Shown here: piece by piece, positions 23,110-35,740 of the stretch | Position numbering within the stretch: position 1 is the first letter of the stretch | Layout: each line of letters starts with the position of its first letter | Source: Eucommia ulmoides | Lineage: Eukaryota > Streptophyta > Magnoliopsida > Garryales > Eucommiaceae | NCBI GenBank assembly: GCA_016647705.1 | Contig: CM028330.1 | Span: forward strand, 53,494,897 to 53,558,896 | Length of the DNA stretch: 64,000 nucleotides | Reading direction: 5' to 3' | Notes under the pieces: model-generated | What the model was told of the DNA's origin: nothing | What the model saw: only the letters and a program-made list of their open reading frames with translations | Databases searched by the model: none | Translations under genes and position numbers: made by a program

Positions 23110-25840
23110 TGATATTCAGGATTTGAGGGAAAAGAAAGTCAGAGATTAAGGAAGAGATAATGAGTAGACCAAAGATTCTTCAAACCTCCGCGTGGAATTA
23201 AGATTAATTTTTAAGAGTAGGATCGTGTTCTATTCTAGTTTTAAATTAATCCTAGGATTATGTTTTTATTCTAATTTTAATTTTTTAATTAATTATTATT
23301 ATTTAATAATTAATATGTTGAACCATGACGTACACTCATCTGGATCATTCAAAAACAAATACATGCATGGAGGCTTTCCCTATTTATTTCGCGGCGTTCC
23401 AGAAAATAGTGCGTCCACGTGTTTTTTCCTTTTTAAATAATTTTCTATTCCAAAATTAGTCAGAAAATACAAATAATTCAAAATATATATATATATATAT
23501 TTATTTATAATTGAGTAGCCAAAATCTCATTCCTTTTAAGGAGATTCAAGCATTTTGCGGTTGACAATATCTTGAAATCGGTATAACATGTCTTATCTTT
23601 GATTTGTTTCCTCAATGATACAACAGTTCAATTTAGAGTCGTTTGTTTCACTAATAGAACACATTCATTTGCCCAACATAAAGTATGTATATATGAAAAT
23701 ATGAATGATTTATAAAAATGGTAAGAGGATCTATTTTTTGTCTCCGAAAACATACAAGATTAAACACACAAAATAAATTAAAAATATTACGAAATACCAA
23801 AGGCCTTAAAAATTATAAATATGAAAGAACATGACGAATAGTGCACTAACCCACTAAGATGCCAAAACATTCCGTGTGGTGAGAGGCGAGCGAAGTAAGT
23901 ATGACTATCAAGAGAGAAAGGAATGAAGGAAACGAGAGCAAGTTGGAAACTAAAGTCGTAGCTCGTCAGGGCCTCCATTTGCTCCTCTGTTTGCTCATCC
24001 CTTTATAACTTAAGAAATTTCAATATATATATATGTGCGCGCGCGCGCGTGCGGGTGTGTGGGTGTGGGTGTGTAAAAATTATCAGAAAGACCCAGATCA
24101 AGGTTCAAATTATCAATTAATACCAATTGTTTTATATTAAACCATTTAATCATGTTGACTTGACTCTTTAAAATGTTTAGTCCCAAATTCAAAAATTCCA
24201 AATTTTATATGACTAAAATAGCCTTGTAAGATTTGTGAGATTTAGAATAAGTTGATACATGACAAATATAACAATAGAAGATATATATATATATATTTTT
24301 CATTTTTAGTTTTACCATATTCAATTAATGTTATATTCAACACTTGGCAAAAAACAAGAGGTTTTGATTGCATGTAACACCAATACATACTTAATTAGCA
24401 TGGATTGTAGCACATATTCAATCAAATTTTCATGAAATCATATTATACGTAACACTAACACACTATTAACTAGCACAGATTGTAACGATATTATATATAT
24501 GTAACATTAACAAATGAATGTCATATGTAACATTAACAGGTAATTCCAAAAATAAAATAAAATTAACTTCTCATTTAAAGAGCACGATCCATAGATCATT
24601 GTTGTGTAAACAAATTACTAATCAACCAATACAATTGGGAGAAATTATGTAATTTCCGTTTTCAGTTTATTTGACTGCATCTTACTGTCGTTTTTCCGCA
24701 TTTTTAGGGTGAGAAAAGTGGAAAGATTAATTACGCGTATATGGAAGGTAACGTTTCATTAGTAGGGGTAAATTATTTATGAGGACATTTAAAAAAAAAT
24801 CATAAATTAGTAAAATTTTAAAAATTATATATATTTTCACTATACTCTTAGATTTTTAAGATAAATTATAAAAATACTAGAGATTTTCTGTTTTGAAATA
24901 TATTTTTATTAATTTTCTAATTTGTAAATTGTACAAATATGGTAAATAATAAAAATATAAAAATTGAAGAATATATAATTTAATTTAACAATCAGAGTCA
25001 CAAAAAACCGCGTTTTCTTTTTTGAAAAAAATAAAAATAAAAATTGTCCATTTCATTTATTTTTTAAATCTAATAATAAAAAGAAAAAGACGAAAAATAA
25101 GGATAGTGATGTTGGGTCCCAACCGTGCATATAACGTTGGTCTTCTCCCTTCTAGAATTCAAAAAATTAAAGAAAAATAAATAATAATAATAATAATAAT
25201 AACAATAATTGATGGGGTGGAATTCCCCCCCCCCAATAAACCTTCTAAAACGTTCATGTTTGTCAAATAAAGAATAAACAATAGGTCACTTCAATTGAAC
25301 CCTTTCAGTAAGTAGTCCAATCCAATTAAGATGCCCATTATGACAAATCCGAAACCAAGCCACAAAGGACTTGGTCTAAACAATAATCAGTCATGTCTGA
25401 GTAATTGGCGTCACTTGGCCCGGTAAAAATTCAACAGGAAGAAACATATATAAATACAAAGAGAAATACATATGATAAAAATATCTACTATATCTTTATT
25501 TTTTCTCGAAATACATAAAATTATTCTTACGTCAAAGGTTATTTGGTTGACACCGTATTGGTGCCACCCTTTGTTTTTGGTTATTGCAAGTTACTAAGTT
25601 GCTAAAAGCATATCTCAATCTAAATCAATAATAATAATAATAAATAATACTGCATAAAAAAAAAATTGCCCTTTTTTTAATGGAAAATAAAATTCATATT
25701 GAAAACTTTAATTTGCATGCTGTACTACTTTCAAACATGTCTTATTTTTTTTCCATATATATTTATTTTATGATCAACATAAATTAGTCATTTATTAATT
25801 AATAAAACGAGTAAAGTACATATTTTTTATTTTAAAAAAA
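23110..25840. other. AT-rich stretch, no gene recognised
   Basis: It holds (AT)n at 23483-23500, a GC/GT microsatellite at 24032-24075, degenerate gtaacattaac motifs at 24360-24545 and (AAT)n at 25170-25205. A minus-strand open frame at 23787-23978 (63 aa) is preceded in frame by more codons but matches nothing I know. I see no promoter or exon structure I would defend. Confidence 0.6.
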
Positions 25841-25981
25841 GAGATTTTTATTTTCTAACCCTTCCTTAAGAGTTAGCTTAGGCGATAACCCAATTTAACA
25901 ATCATGTTAGATCTTCACCCAACCGCACGCCCTAATTAAGTTTTTAGCCCTGACGGTTAGGAATTCAGACAAAATCTCCCA

Positions 25982-26760
25982 ATGCAACCCTCGCAAATTT
26001 CACGGACAGAGCTAAAAAAAGGAAATTCGGTTATGGTAAGTTCGTCTCCTAGTTTAGACAATTACCATTTACATGCACACGCTCTCTTAATGAAGATTCA
26101 TTCATTATTAAACACATTTCAGGGAATCGATGTGGCGGAGAGAGCAACGATTTTAACATCGAAGAGTCGGAGTGAGAGAACAAAGACCGCAGCGGCATCC
26201 AAAGCTCAAATCAAGTAAGTAACGGGCAATATGAAAGTTATTTGGATGGATTCAGTTTCGTACGTTAACATACACATGAAATGTAGTTAACGGGGTTGCA
26301 TAGTTTCTCTTACAAGGAGGAAGCCATGGTTTAGATTTTTTTGGTTTGCAACCACCGTCGCCATTTTTGAACCATCTTTATGGACATGTGAATATATACG
26401 TAACAATGACGCAATAATTTTTAGTATCACACGTAAACATCAATGTTTGCCAAAATAATTCAGTTAATTTTTACGTTAGAAGCCATGGGTTTAGGTTTTT
26501 TATTTGCACCCATTGTTGCCATTTTGAATCATCTTTATGGACGTGGGAATATTCATGTAACAATGACACAGTATTACTATTTTAGTAGCACATGTAAACA
26601 TCAACGTGTACCAAAATAATTCAGTTAATATTCACGTTTTCATTGATGTTGCATGGGGTTATGCAAGCAGCAAGGCACATTCGTACATTTCAATACTTGG
26701 ATTTTTTTTTGCGTTTTATTATGACTGAAATTGTGCCATTTTTGAAGAATATATTATAGA
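25982..26760 (+). other. Leader region of the MULE transposase with repeated motifs
   Basis: An open frame of 78 codons (25982-26218) ends near a possible donor (tcaagtaagtaac) and may be a 5' exon or leader. Two diverged copies of a ~155-bp block (agccatgg-ttaga/ggttttt...catctttatggacgtg...aacatcaatg...ttcagttaat) lie at 26320-26470 and 26480-26630. I cannot assign function. Confidence 0.45.
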
Positions 26761-26761
26761 A

Positions 26762-27205
26762 ATGACCACATGTGTAGGTTTCATGTGTAAGTATGATGAC
26801 TATTCGTTGGGGGTAAAAGTTGGCGATGATTTCACATACGAGGTTTTAATGCAGAATGTGTTAGCGAGATGGGACGCTTTGAAATTTGACACATTTGAGT
26901 TGCACTATTCAATCCCTGGTCATGAAGTGTACTTGATTTCGTGCCAAGATGACTTAGAAGTGGTCGACTGTCTTGCAAGCATCATGAAACTGGATTATGT
27001 TGGAGTGGATGTTAAGATATGCGACAGTGGCAATGGTAGTGGATCGGGAGGCAAAGGAAACAATATGTTAATTGAACATCGACATGGGCGCGGCGTAAGA
27101 GGTGATGTAGATCTAAAGGAAGATTTGTTGCCAATTTTTTGTCCGACTTCACAGAAAGCGTTCTTGTTTGATCATTGGACTGATGGTATAAAGGAAGTAA
27201 GATAG
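26762..27205 (+). pseudogene. MULE transposase (MuDR type), N-terminal part with PB1-like domain
   Basis: An open frame of 147 codons starts MTTCVGFMCKYDDYSLGVKV and continues with a fold pattern (LHYSIPGHEVYLISCQDDLEVV) like the PB1-like domain found at the N-terminus of many plant MULE transposases. It ends with LLPIFCPTSQKAFLFDHWTDGIKEV, matching the linker before the zinc-binding DNA-binding region, and then runs into the gypsy LTR 15 bases after the stop. The remaining part resumes at 35736 on the same strand. About 60 codons appear to be missing between the two parts, so a deletion accompanied or followed the insertion. Confidence 0.8.
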
Positions 27206-27220
27206 AGCTTTAGAGGTGGT

Positions 27221-27540
27221 TGGTGTATGAATTATTTGTCGCTACAATACCGCAAGTGTACGGCGATTATCGTAACCTAACTTTATTTAGGCAATCAAAT
27301 TTTTGGTTCATAAAAATAAAACTAAAACAACTAAAATAAATATAAATACAAAAACAAACTAAAATATGGATTTTCTATGCACAAATATTCTAAGGGGGTT
27401 TGACATCACTTTATTAAACTATGTTTTTCCTCTACCTTGTTAATTGAATTCATGCCTAATCATTAACCTTAGGTGTCTAAATTAACATCACTTCCACCTC
27501 CCGAATGTCAAGTGAGATAATTTGTATAATTACTATGGCA
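27221..27540 (-). mobile_element. Left LTR of the gypsy element, 3' part
   Basis: Matches 34752-35155 nearly base for base (attatttgtcgctacaatac...gataatttgtataatta), with one deletion of about 80 bp near the start relative to the right copy. It begins TGGTGTATGA against TGGTAGCAAA on the right. Similarity stops at about 27535. Confidence 0.8.
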
Positions 27541-30500
27541 TAACCCGTGCCTGAAGACACAAGTGAAAATAAAAATTGAATCTCCCGTCTATATAACACT
27601 ATAAACTTAATAATAAAAATCAATCACTAAGATGCAGATGCGCACAACAAAAAATAAAATAAAAAAATATCAAAGATATTAGAATCAACTTTATGACTAA
27701 AGCCACTTAAATCTAATCAAAATTATGATAAAAGTCGTGAAATATTAAATTACAACACATGGAAAAGGAATGGCACTGAAAATTGATTATCCAAACCATG
27801 TATTTATCACCAAATCCATCAGACCACAACACAATACAAATGCAAATGACGTTCTAAAATGAACTCTCCAAATTTCAAACAATAATCTTCATACGTGCTG
27901 ATGCAGATGAAACCACGTTGTTGACCTATGAAATTCTCTTCCTTTCTGAAGTAATACAAATCAACTCATATTTGTTCATAAACAAAAGAACCAGCCATAA
28001 AAATATTCTATTCTTCCAATCAAAAAATTTACATTGGGAACAATTGTGTTATGTTCCGAGAACTTTGATTTATAGATTATGGGAGCATAAAACATATCAT
28101 ATAGCACATTGCAGCAATGAACCAAAAAATTATGGTTCGGTATAAAAGTGTTGTTCACAAATTTCATTAGTTTCCGTTTGTTCCCAACTTTGGTTTAGTG
28201 ATGGACTAAAGCAAGGGAAATATGGTAATGTAACTTAAGAAAACTTTGGAAAAAATTCAACCTCATAAATATGTGTGTCCAAATTCTCAGGCATTTTCAA
28301 CAGTCATTGAGTTCTTAACATAGGCGCGTTGCACAAAAAAAATAGAAAAAAATATGTAAAACACTCAGGTAGACTGTTGATGAAAGATACTAATTCTTAA
28401 ACTAATGTAAATTTGATTAATAACCTAACTATAATTTTAGACAATAATCAATGAATAGAGTTTAGGAAAAAAAAATCTTAATCCTAATTAAGTGGGAGTG
28501 GGAGTCTATGAAGTAAAAGGGAAGAAGGCTTAATTTGGTGGCTCGGTTTAGATGTAAAATTGAATCAATTACTTACCTGAATTAGATAGAAGATGAAGGG
28601 AGACGGAGACGACAAAAATGGGACGTCATTCCATGAATGATTTATTGAGTCCCAAATTCACTTATGTTGAATCGAAACTCAACTATGCATAACTCGATTG
28701 ACAAATCAAAAGAGAATATTGTAAGCAAATGCAATCAAATTCATAGACCAAAAACACTAATTAAACTAAATCGAAGAAAAAAACCTAAATTTAATTCACA
28801 CTGAAAGATAATTCACACTCTGAACAAATTTGAGAAGAGAGGAAGAAAGAGAGAGAACCTAGATTAAAGGCGGTGACTTGCAAAGAGAGACCGAGCGATG
28901 GAAGGTGTAGATGTAGAAGAACAGAGATCGTTCCTGAGAAGTGGGAAAACTGAAATTAGTGTTGAGGTTACCGAAATTAAGGTTGAGGTTTAACATACCC
29001 GAAACTTCGGAGAAATAGAGAGAGAGAATTTGCTGAAATCAGAGTTACTTGTTCAAGCATTAATAGAAATATTAGCTGAAATCGGATCCGTCCAAACAAA
29101 ACAAACAGTAAACGAAAGGCAACAATTGATCTTCTTAAGTAAGCAGTAAAAGAATGATGTAAACGATGAAACAATGAAAAGGTTGGAGGATCTATCAAAA
29201 TGAAAAGAGGGTAAGAGATGAGCCCTGACCGCCTTTTGCCACCAGCCTGTGGGCACTCGTCACCTCCACTCTGAGCTTGTTGTTGTTCATCATCTGTACA
29301 AAAGAAAAAAAACAACTTAAGAACTGAAAATTTGGAGGCAAAATGGAAGAATTCGATTATGTTTCTTTTCTTTGTCGCTCCCAGAATTTTAGAACAAATT
29401 TCTGGGAATAAATTCTAGTTTTTTGTTTATGATCCAGTGTTTGGTGACAGGGAATTGAAGGTTTGGAATCGAAATTGGGAATTAATGTAGGTAAACTTTT
29501 TAATTTCAATTCGAAAACCTAGTTTCCAATTCGAATTAAACCAAATGCTACCTAAGTGGTTCATGGAGGAACAGAAACAAGAATTGAAGAGCAAAAACAC
29601 GAAAAAACAAAACATCTGAAAGTTTATGTCCCAATTTTCTGTTTCTATTCCCAATTTTCTGAAAATGTCGGATCATGAATGTGGGAGGCCAAAATCTAAA
29701 AAAATTTAAAAAAACAACAAAAAACAAAACAAAAAAAAATATATCCTTGCCAAAATTGAAACAAATCTCGAATTTTTGAAACCATACCTTTACATTCAGG
29801 CTTGGAAATGGTAGTTATGGTTGTGGTTGTAGCAGTATCTATGAATATTCAAGCTGAAGTGTTAATTCAACAACAAAACCAAGACATAAATATTTCAGTT
29901 GATTTGGAGAGAGAGAAAGAGAGAAAATTAGATGACATAGATTAAAGGTGGAAATTATATCCGAGCATCGTTGAAGCTAGACCAACTGCTCAGCCGCTAC
30001 TAAGATTGCAGTCAGATACCTACAATCCGTTGTTAGATATAAACTAATCGTACACAGATCTATAGTAATTGAACTTATAATTAGCCAATTAGATCTCCCA
30101 TTTGTGTTTAGAGGGAGAAAACTGGAAGGGGGGAGAGAAAGAGAGAGAGACGAACTTGTGGGGGCGGTGACGGGAACGGTGACGGTGGTGGGGCAGGTTG
30201 AAATCCGGCTATAGCGGTGACGATTTTTGTTGGGGGCGTCGACAATCTGTGAGCTGATGATGACATTGGTGAGGTTATGGACAGATGATGGTGATGACGA
30301 TAGCGACGGAGAGATGATGATGGTGCAGTGATTGTGGTGGCAGTGACAGCCTCCAAATCGAAGACGATGAGAGGCCAAATTGGGAGGAGCGAGAGAGAGA
30401 GAGAGAAGCGAAAGAGATAAGCTAGAGCATAGGAGTATGAGCAAATGAGAGGGCATTGTTTTTGGTGGGACTTGGGAGCCTGGGAAAATGAGAGAGATAG

Positions 30501-30700
30501 AGAGACATCTAGTGACCGTTTAGGTTTAAAAGGGTATTTTAATCTAGACCGTTGGATGAAGATCAATCCTAAGGCTTAAAATGTCTCTTGGTGATAATGT
30601 ATCTCAACCCTTAGATGTTAGATCCAATGGCTTGAAATGTCTCTCTCCAAAAATATGTGTTGGACATTTTCAAATTAGAACCTAATTTGTATTATAGATT
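27540..30700. mobile_element. ~3.1 kb insertion or divergent segment within the left LTR
   Basis: This has no counterpart in the right LTR. The right end (30480-30700) contains ttggatgaagatcaatcct, aaggcttaaaatgtctc and related blocks in the style of MULE termini. On the minus strand, 29950-30566 is CT/Ser-rich leader-like sequence. A piece at 29295-29200 looks like a 3' splice site followed by an open frame (DDEQQQAQSGGDECPQAGGKRR). 29438-29555 is a mini-MITE. A non-autonomous MULE, perhaps with a captured gene piece, would fit, but I could not find a matching left terminus. Confidence 0.4.
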
Positions 30701-31060
30701 CGAATTAATATCTCTATTAAACTTAAGTAATTATCCAATTTTTAAACTTTACCCATCAAATGGCTATTCAAATTATATTAGCCTCTCATACTTAACATAA
30801 TAAGGGTTGTATTTCTTCGTTCTCAATGTGCAAGATTCGAATTAATATCTCTATTCAATCCTAAGGCTTAAAATGGCTCCCTCCAAAAATATGTGTTGGA
30901 CATTTTCAAATTAGAACCTAATTTGTATTATAAATTCAAATTAATATCTCTATTCAACTCAAGTAATTATCCAATCTTTAAGCTTTACCCATCAAATGGC
31001 TACCCAAATTTTATTAGCCTCTCGCACTCAACATAATAAGGGTTGTATTTCTTCGATCTC
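30640..31060. repeat. Tandem duplication of ~230 bp at the insertion/LTR junction
   Basis: The block aaggcttaaaatgg/tctcc...ccaaaaatatgtgttggac...ttcaaattagaacctaatttg...attcgaattaatatctct...tagcctctc...gggttgtatttcttcg occurs at about 30570-30840 and 30855-31065. The unit spans the end of the inserted segment and the start of resumed LTR, so it arose after the insertion. Confidence 0.75.
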
Positions 31061-31952
31061 AATATGCAAGATTATCACCTCTCGAATGCTTAATCTTACA
31101 CATCTATAATATCTAATTTACCTCTCACATAAATTAGCAAATACGCAGAAAGAAATACAAATGATTAAGACATGAAATCCAAATAACAATAACTTAAAGT
31201 CTTAAGGCATAATTCATACAAAATTATTCAAAACCTCATAGATAGAAATTTTAACACAACATAATGGAATTCATAACTAATATTATCAAGAATTTCATAA
31301 ATGTAAACATGTGTTCAATACAATATCTCAAATATAAAATTTAGGTAATATTAGGGAGAAGAAAAGAAATCCAAATTTATATTGTGGAGAAGTTTATGAT
31401 CCAATCTTCAATCTCACGCCTTTTCCATGTTCCTGTTCTCGCTCTCTCTCGATTTCTCTTATTCTTCTCCTTCCAAATGAGCCAAAATAGAATTAATGAG
31501 TGTTCAGATCTGTAGGTTGGCGCTGCAGCCCGAGCGAAAGGGCGTTGCAGCGCCGTTTTGTTAGGGTTTCTCAAAACATTAGGCAGAATGCCCGCACTGC
31601 AATGCAACTTTGTGTGACGTTGTAGCGCCAATTTGCGCTGCAGCATGAGACTTTTGAAAAATGGCCGTAACTTCTTCATATGAACTATGATTGAGGTGAT
31701 TCAAAAGGCTATGTAAATATAAGGCGTAGATCTATCACTTTCATGTTTTGAGTTTTGCCAAAATCGGATTGAATCATGGTCAAAATTGACCTTAAAGTTA
31801 CAGCACCTGCACAAATTTTTCACTTTTTCTCCAATTTATTTCTATACCTACAAAACAATACAAAAATATATTAAATTAACAAAAATACTTGAAAATACAT
31901 AAATATTTGAACTCAAAAGTACTTGATTTGTTGGTAAATAGACCACTCATCA
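30700..31952 (-). mobile_element. Left LTR of the gypsy element, 5' part
   Basis: Up to about 31535 it matches 35145-35740. Beyond that it carries the LTR start that the right copy has lost. On the minus strand the LTR begins TGATGAGTGGTC at 31952, right after the GTTTAAGTTTGAGGGTATT-type purine tract that primes plus-strand synthesis. The ORF at 31377-31679 is an LTR reading. Confidence 0.75.
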
Positions 31953-33399
31953 AATACCCTCAAACTTAAACGTTTGTTTGTCCTCAAGCAAAAAGAAAAG
32001 AAACTAGAAGAAAACAAATCAAGTACTAAAATGCTAATGATAAAATTATGAGTTATGTATCAAATCAACAACAATCCAAGAATCTTCGATGACACAAAAT
32101 GATCTAAAGCTTAAAGGAAATGCACACATTGAGATTATCTAAAATTTCAACTTTAAGTATCAATTTCAACCCACTCAAGACTCTAAATATGTCCGTGCGT
32201 GCACAATCACTCTCACCCAACTAACTGAGCCTCAGATTTATTTATGTGCTAAGGGGACGATGAACAATCTCTAGATAGCAAATGAAAGAACAACCATAAG
32301 ACTATTTTTTATGTCGCTCTCCACTAATTGTGTAGGTACATATATCATTGGAGATCAAAATGACTTTGCGGGTTGTAATGTATGGTTAGGGTAAAAGGTA
32401 GATGAAAATATCATTTTTAAACTCAAATCACCCTAGACATGTATCACAATTCATAGATCTTACAAGATTTCCGAGAAAAAATTTCACCGACTTCTCTTTT
32501 CATCACATGTAATCTTTTAATTGATCCCACAAGGTATTATTCAACAAACAAACTAAAACATACATTTTTTTTAACAAAATAGGAGAGAACCATACCCCCA
32601 AACTCAAAATCAACATTGTTCACAATATTGCAGGAAAATACAAGATGAGAATACTCACCACTATACTACAACGAATAATTATTTATTTATTTATTTATTA
32701 TTATTATTTTTACAACATAACAACTCAAATACAAAAAGAAACACACACCCAATCTATAAACGACTTTCCAAACATAGACCATGCTAGTTCTTACGCTCAA
32801 TGATTCATTCAATAATGTCAATTAGTGGTTTAGGAAGTGAAAATACATTTAGTGGGGTGGATACACAAATGTGGGTAGTGAAAGAATTAAGCAATAAGGC
32901 TCAATAGGGGTAACGGGAGATAAATAATTTTTCAGGGTTAGCTTCAAAGGTCTAAACGATCCAAAGAATGCCCAAATCATCTCTCCAATAACACACAACC
33001 TAGTATTTTGCCTCAAATTTCACTCAAATGGATTCTAGTGTTCATGAGATGTCAAAGCCTACCTAAAGCACATAAATATTTTCCAAGCACTCAAAAGGCC
33101 AAGTGATCATAATTCATGGTGCTTAAGTGTAACGAGTCAAGAGTGAATTTCAATTAACACATGTCAAGGACACAAAATTCTCAATGTAGTACATTTCAAA
33201 CGACCTAAGAGAATATCAAGTGTCTATACTCATCATTGACATCAAGTCATTTCATCTCAACAAAACTCACAATTTATTAAACAAACCTAGAAAAAATCAA
33301 ACTAAAAACATGGCCAAAAGAACACAAGATATAGGACAAAAATCATACACACGATCATTTCTTAACCTAACAAACATAAGCCAGCATGTTTCTCACCCC

Positions 33400-33820
33400 C
33401 AAACTCAAAGACAAACATATATTCAAATTAAGCACAAGGGAATAAGACACGTACCTGGGAGGCACGATAATCTCGTCTCCGAGTGTGGTTGGCTATGATG
33501 CTCCAGGCCAAGTGATCGGTGTGGGGCTTTCTCCCATAGTGTGCATCCTTAGGCTCCATTATTTGAAAACTTGAGTTGCCTCTCAAGAAGCGTTTGGTTT
33601 AACGTCCTCAGCTTGACACGAAAAAAGGCTCGTCAAAAAGCGGCTTCCGCCCATAGTATGTGTCATACAACACAATAAATAGGTCTTGGGTTTTAGCGCC
33701 CTCAAGCTTGGTGATATGTGGCGTTGATCGACATGTATTCCCAACATGACTCGGCTTCGTTTTATGTGCTTGGTGATCCTGAATGAAATATTGCTAGAAG
33801 CAGTGGAGGACAAGTGAGTT
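33400..33820 (-). mobile_element. Post-pol tail of the gypsy element
   Basis: On the minus strand, a decayed reading around 33813-33583 leads into gacgttaaaccaaacgcttc, ttgagaggcaactcaag and gagtttgggggtgagaaac. This series is a familiar landmark between the end of pol and the 3' LTR in Athila/Tat-type elements. It identifies the orientation and shows that pol was lost cleanly. Confidence 0.65.
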
Positions 33821-34185
33821 ACATCAAATCCTCGTAGATGTGATCGTCCTTGATCGGTGGTGGTATCAAAATTTAGATCTCAAACGGTGAAGATTCACAA
33901 GTGTCGTCTTGTGATTCTTCATCATTGATCTATTCTTGGGTTTCCTCCTCATTTGAATCATTGTCATTGAACACAGCCAAGTTCTTCCCACTTGCATTAG
34001 GATCCTCATGATGGCTTTCACAGTTGGATGTGGCTTATGCATCTCTCAGTGCCATCGTTCTTGACTCGGCCTCAATAAAGCGAACAAGTTGACAGATCTG
34101 TGTCTCGAGGGACTTTACGGTCACGTCGATATTAGCGTAAGTTGTCTCAATTTTATCAAGACGGTCCTCATGCTTATTAAGACGG

Positions 34186-34640
34186 TCAGGAGTTTCCCTC
34201 TAGAAAATCTGAGTTTCCCCCATGAATGCAGTGAACATCTCTTCCAGGGTGGGGGGAAGACTCCATAGGTTGGACTGGGGTGTCAATCCATGGTGCCGAA
34301 ATATTGGAATTATCCACCAAGCTTTGGTAACTTATTGAATAAGTCCAACTTTGAAAATCAAAATCGGCCATGTCTTCCATCAACCAAAAGGCTTCGTCCG
34401 TGGTTACTTGGTAAAAAGAGATGGTACTACTTCCTCCTTCCACCCACGTTCTTGTTGCGGCTTGTAACTCGTCGAGGAAGTTCTGTAATTAACACTCTTT
34501 CAGGAAACCGTGATTTGGGAACCGAATAAAAAACTTATTGTATCTATCCTAAGCATAATAAAATGACTCAGAATCTCGTTGAGAAAATTATAAGAGCATT
34601 TGTTGATGAGACATCTTCAAGTCCCTCGCAAAACAAACAA
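34186..34640 (-). pseudogene. Decayed gag of the gypsy element
   Basis: Reading leftward from about 34640 there is a gag-like series SESFYYA-DRYNKFFIRFPNHGF, then LQNFLDELQAATRTWVEGG and DEAFWLMEDMADFDFQSW. It matches the retrotransposon gag pattern (ESFYEAWERFK--L--CP-HG, F-NGL--ATR----A-GG, EA--L-E-MA). Several in-frame stops break it, at the Trp of the first block and after GFLKEC. Non-functional. Confidence 0.7.
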
Positions 34641-34719
34641 AACTCAAAAAGAAAAATTAGAAATTAAAAAATGCCTAAATTAAAATCAAGTTACTTATTC
34701 ACAATATTAACAACAATTC

Positions 34720-34751
34720 AAAAGCAATCCCTAGCAACGGTATCAAAAACT
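34720..34751 (-). other. Primer-binding region of the gypsy element
   Basis: On the minus strand, AGTTTTTGATACCGTTGC and TAGGGATTG directly follow the LTR end. This is a decayed form of the TTTTGGCGCCGTTGCCGGGGA segment found just inside the 5' LTR of many plant gypsy elements. Confidence 0.7.
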
Positions 34752-35740
34752 TGGTAGCAAATTATTTGTCGCTACAATACTGCAAGTGTACAAGTCAAGT
34801 TTTAATAGTATAGAAAGGGTAGGATTGTCATATCCGTAGGAATTGGTTTAAATTATCTCTAAGTACTGTGATTATCGTAACCTAACTTTATTTAGGCAAT
34901 CAAATTTCGAGTTTATAAAAATAAAACTAAAACAACTAAAATAAATATAAATACAAAAACAAACTAAAATATGGATTTTCTATGCACAAATGTTCTAGGG
35001 GAGTTTGACATCATTTTGCTAAACTATGTTTTTCCTCTACCTTATTAATTGAATTCATGCCCAATCATTAACCATGGATGTCTAAATTAACCTCACTTCC
35101 ACCTCTCGAATTTCAAGTGAGATAATTTGTATAATTATTCGAAATAATATCTTTATTCAACTCAAGTAATTATCAATCTTTAAGCTTTACCCATCAAATA
35201 ACTACCCAAATTATATTAGCCTCTCGCACTCAACATAATAAAGGTTGTCTTTGTCCAGTCTCAATATGCAAGATTATTACCTCTCGAATGTCTAATCTTA
35301 CACATCTATGATATCTAATTTACCTCTCTATAAATTAACAATTACGGATAAAGAAATACAAATAATCAAGACATGAAATCCAATTAACAATAACTTAAAA
35401 GTCTCAAGGTATAATTCATACAAAACTATTCAAAAACCCCTGGATAGAAACTTTAACAAAACATAGCGAAATCTATAACTAATATTTTCAAGAATTTCAT
35501 AAATGTAAACATGTGTTCATTACAATATCCCAAATACAAAATTCAAGTAATATTAGGGAGAAGATAAGAAATTCAAATCTATATTGTGGAGAAGTTTCGA
35601 ATCCAATCTTCAATCTCGCGCCTTCTCCATGTTTCTGTTCTCGCTCTCTCCCGATCTCCCATCTTCCTCCCCTTCCAAATGAGCCAAAATAGCCTTAATG
35701 AGTGTTTAGATCCGTAGGTTGGCGCTGCAACTTAAGCAAA
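34752..35740 (-). mobile_element. Right (5') LTR of the gypsy element, truncated
   Basis: Homologous to the left LTR up to tgg(c)gctgcaact at about 35732, where transposase coding sequence takes over. About 400 bp of U3, including the terminal TG, is missing. The junction has a few bases shared by both sides (agc-aaagg). Confidence 0.75.

Larger units (their letters stand above)
21010..23110. repeat. Direct duplications with MITEs upstream of WRKY
   Basis: A block starting gaaagttcgaaagtgg and running through ttttggatgggt, cccaattaattgatttca and cctatgggaggaaattcatgt occurs at about 21029 and 21892. A second block (attgcactttt...ggtcacgtgtt-agcac, acacatgcgtcat, gttgcaaatttgatt...) occurs at 21465-21845 and 22715-23045. 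MITE family A lies between the copies. No coding sequence was found. Confidence 0.75.
27221..35740 (-). mobile_element. Pol-less Ty3-gypsy (Athila/Tat-like) element inside the MULE
   Basis: The element is on the minus strand. The right LTR (34752-35740, 5' end lost) is followed by a primer-binding region, a decayed gag and a short tail, then the left LTR (27221-31952, itself interrupted). The internal part is only about 2.8 kb (31953-34751). It passes from gag straight to the segment normally found after pol (a conserved AAGCGCTTCTTGAGAGGCAA-like run, then two GAGTTTGGGGGT-like purine tracts). Reverse transcriptase, RNase H and integrase are absent. The layout resembles large non-autonomous derivatives of Athila/Tat elements. 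Confidence 0.8.

Noticed and set aside
29977..30566. 159- and 152-aa overlapping minus-strand frames
   Set aside because: Low-complexity Ser/Leu/Pro/Thr readings of CT-rich sequence, likely a leader or transposon terminus.
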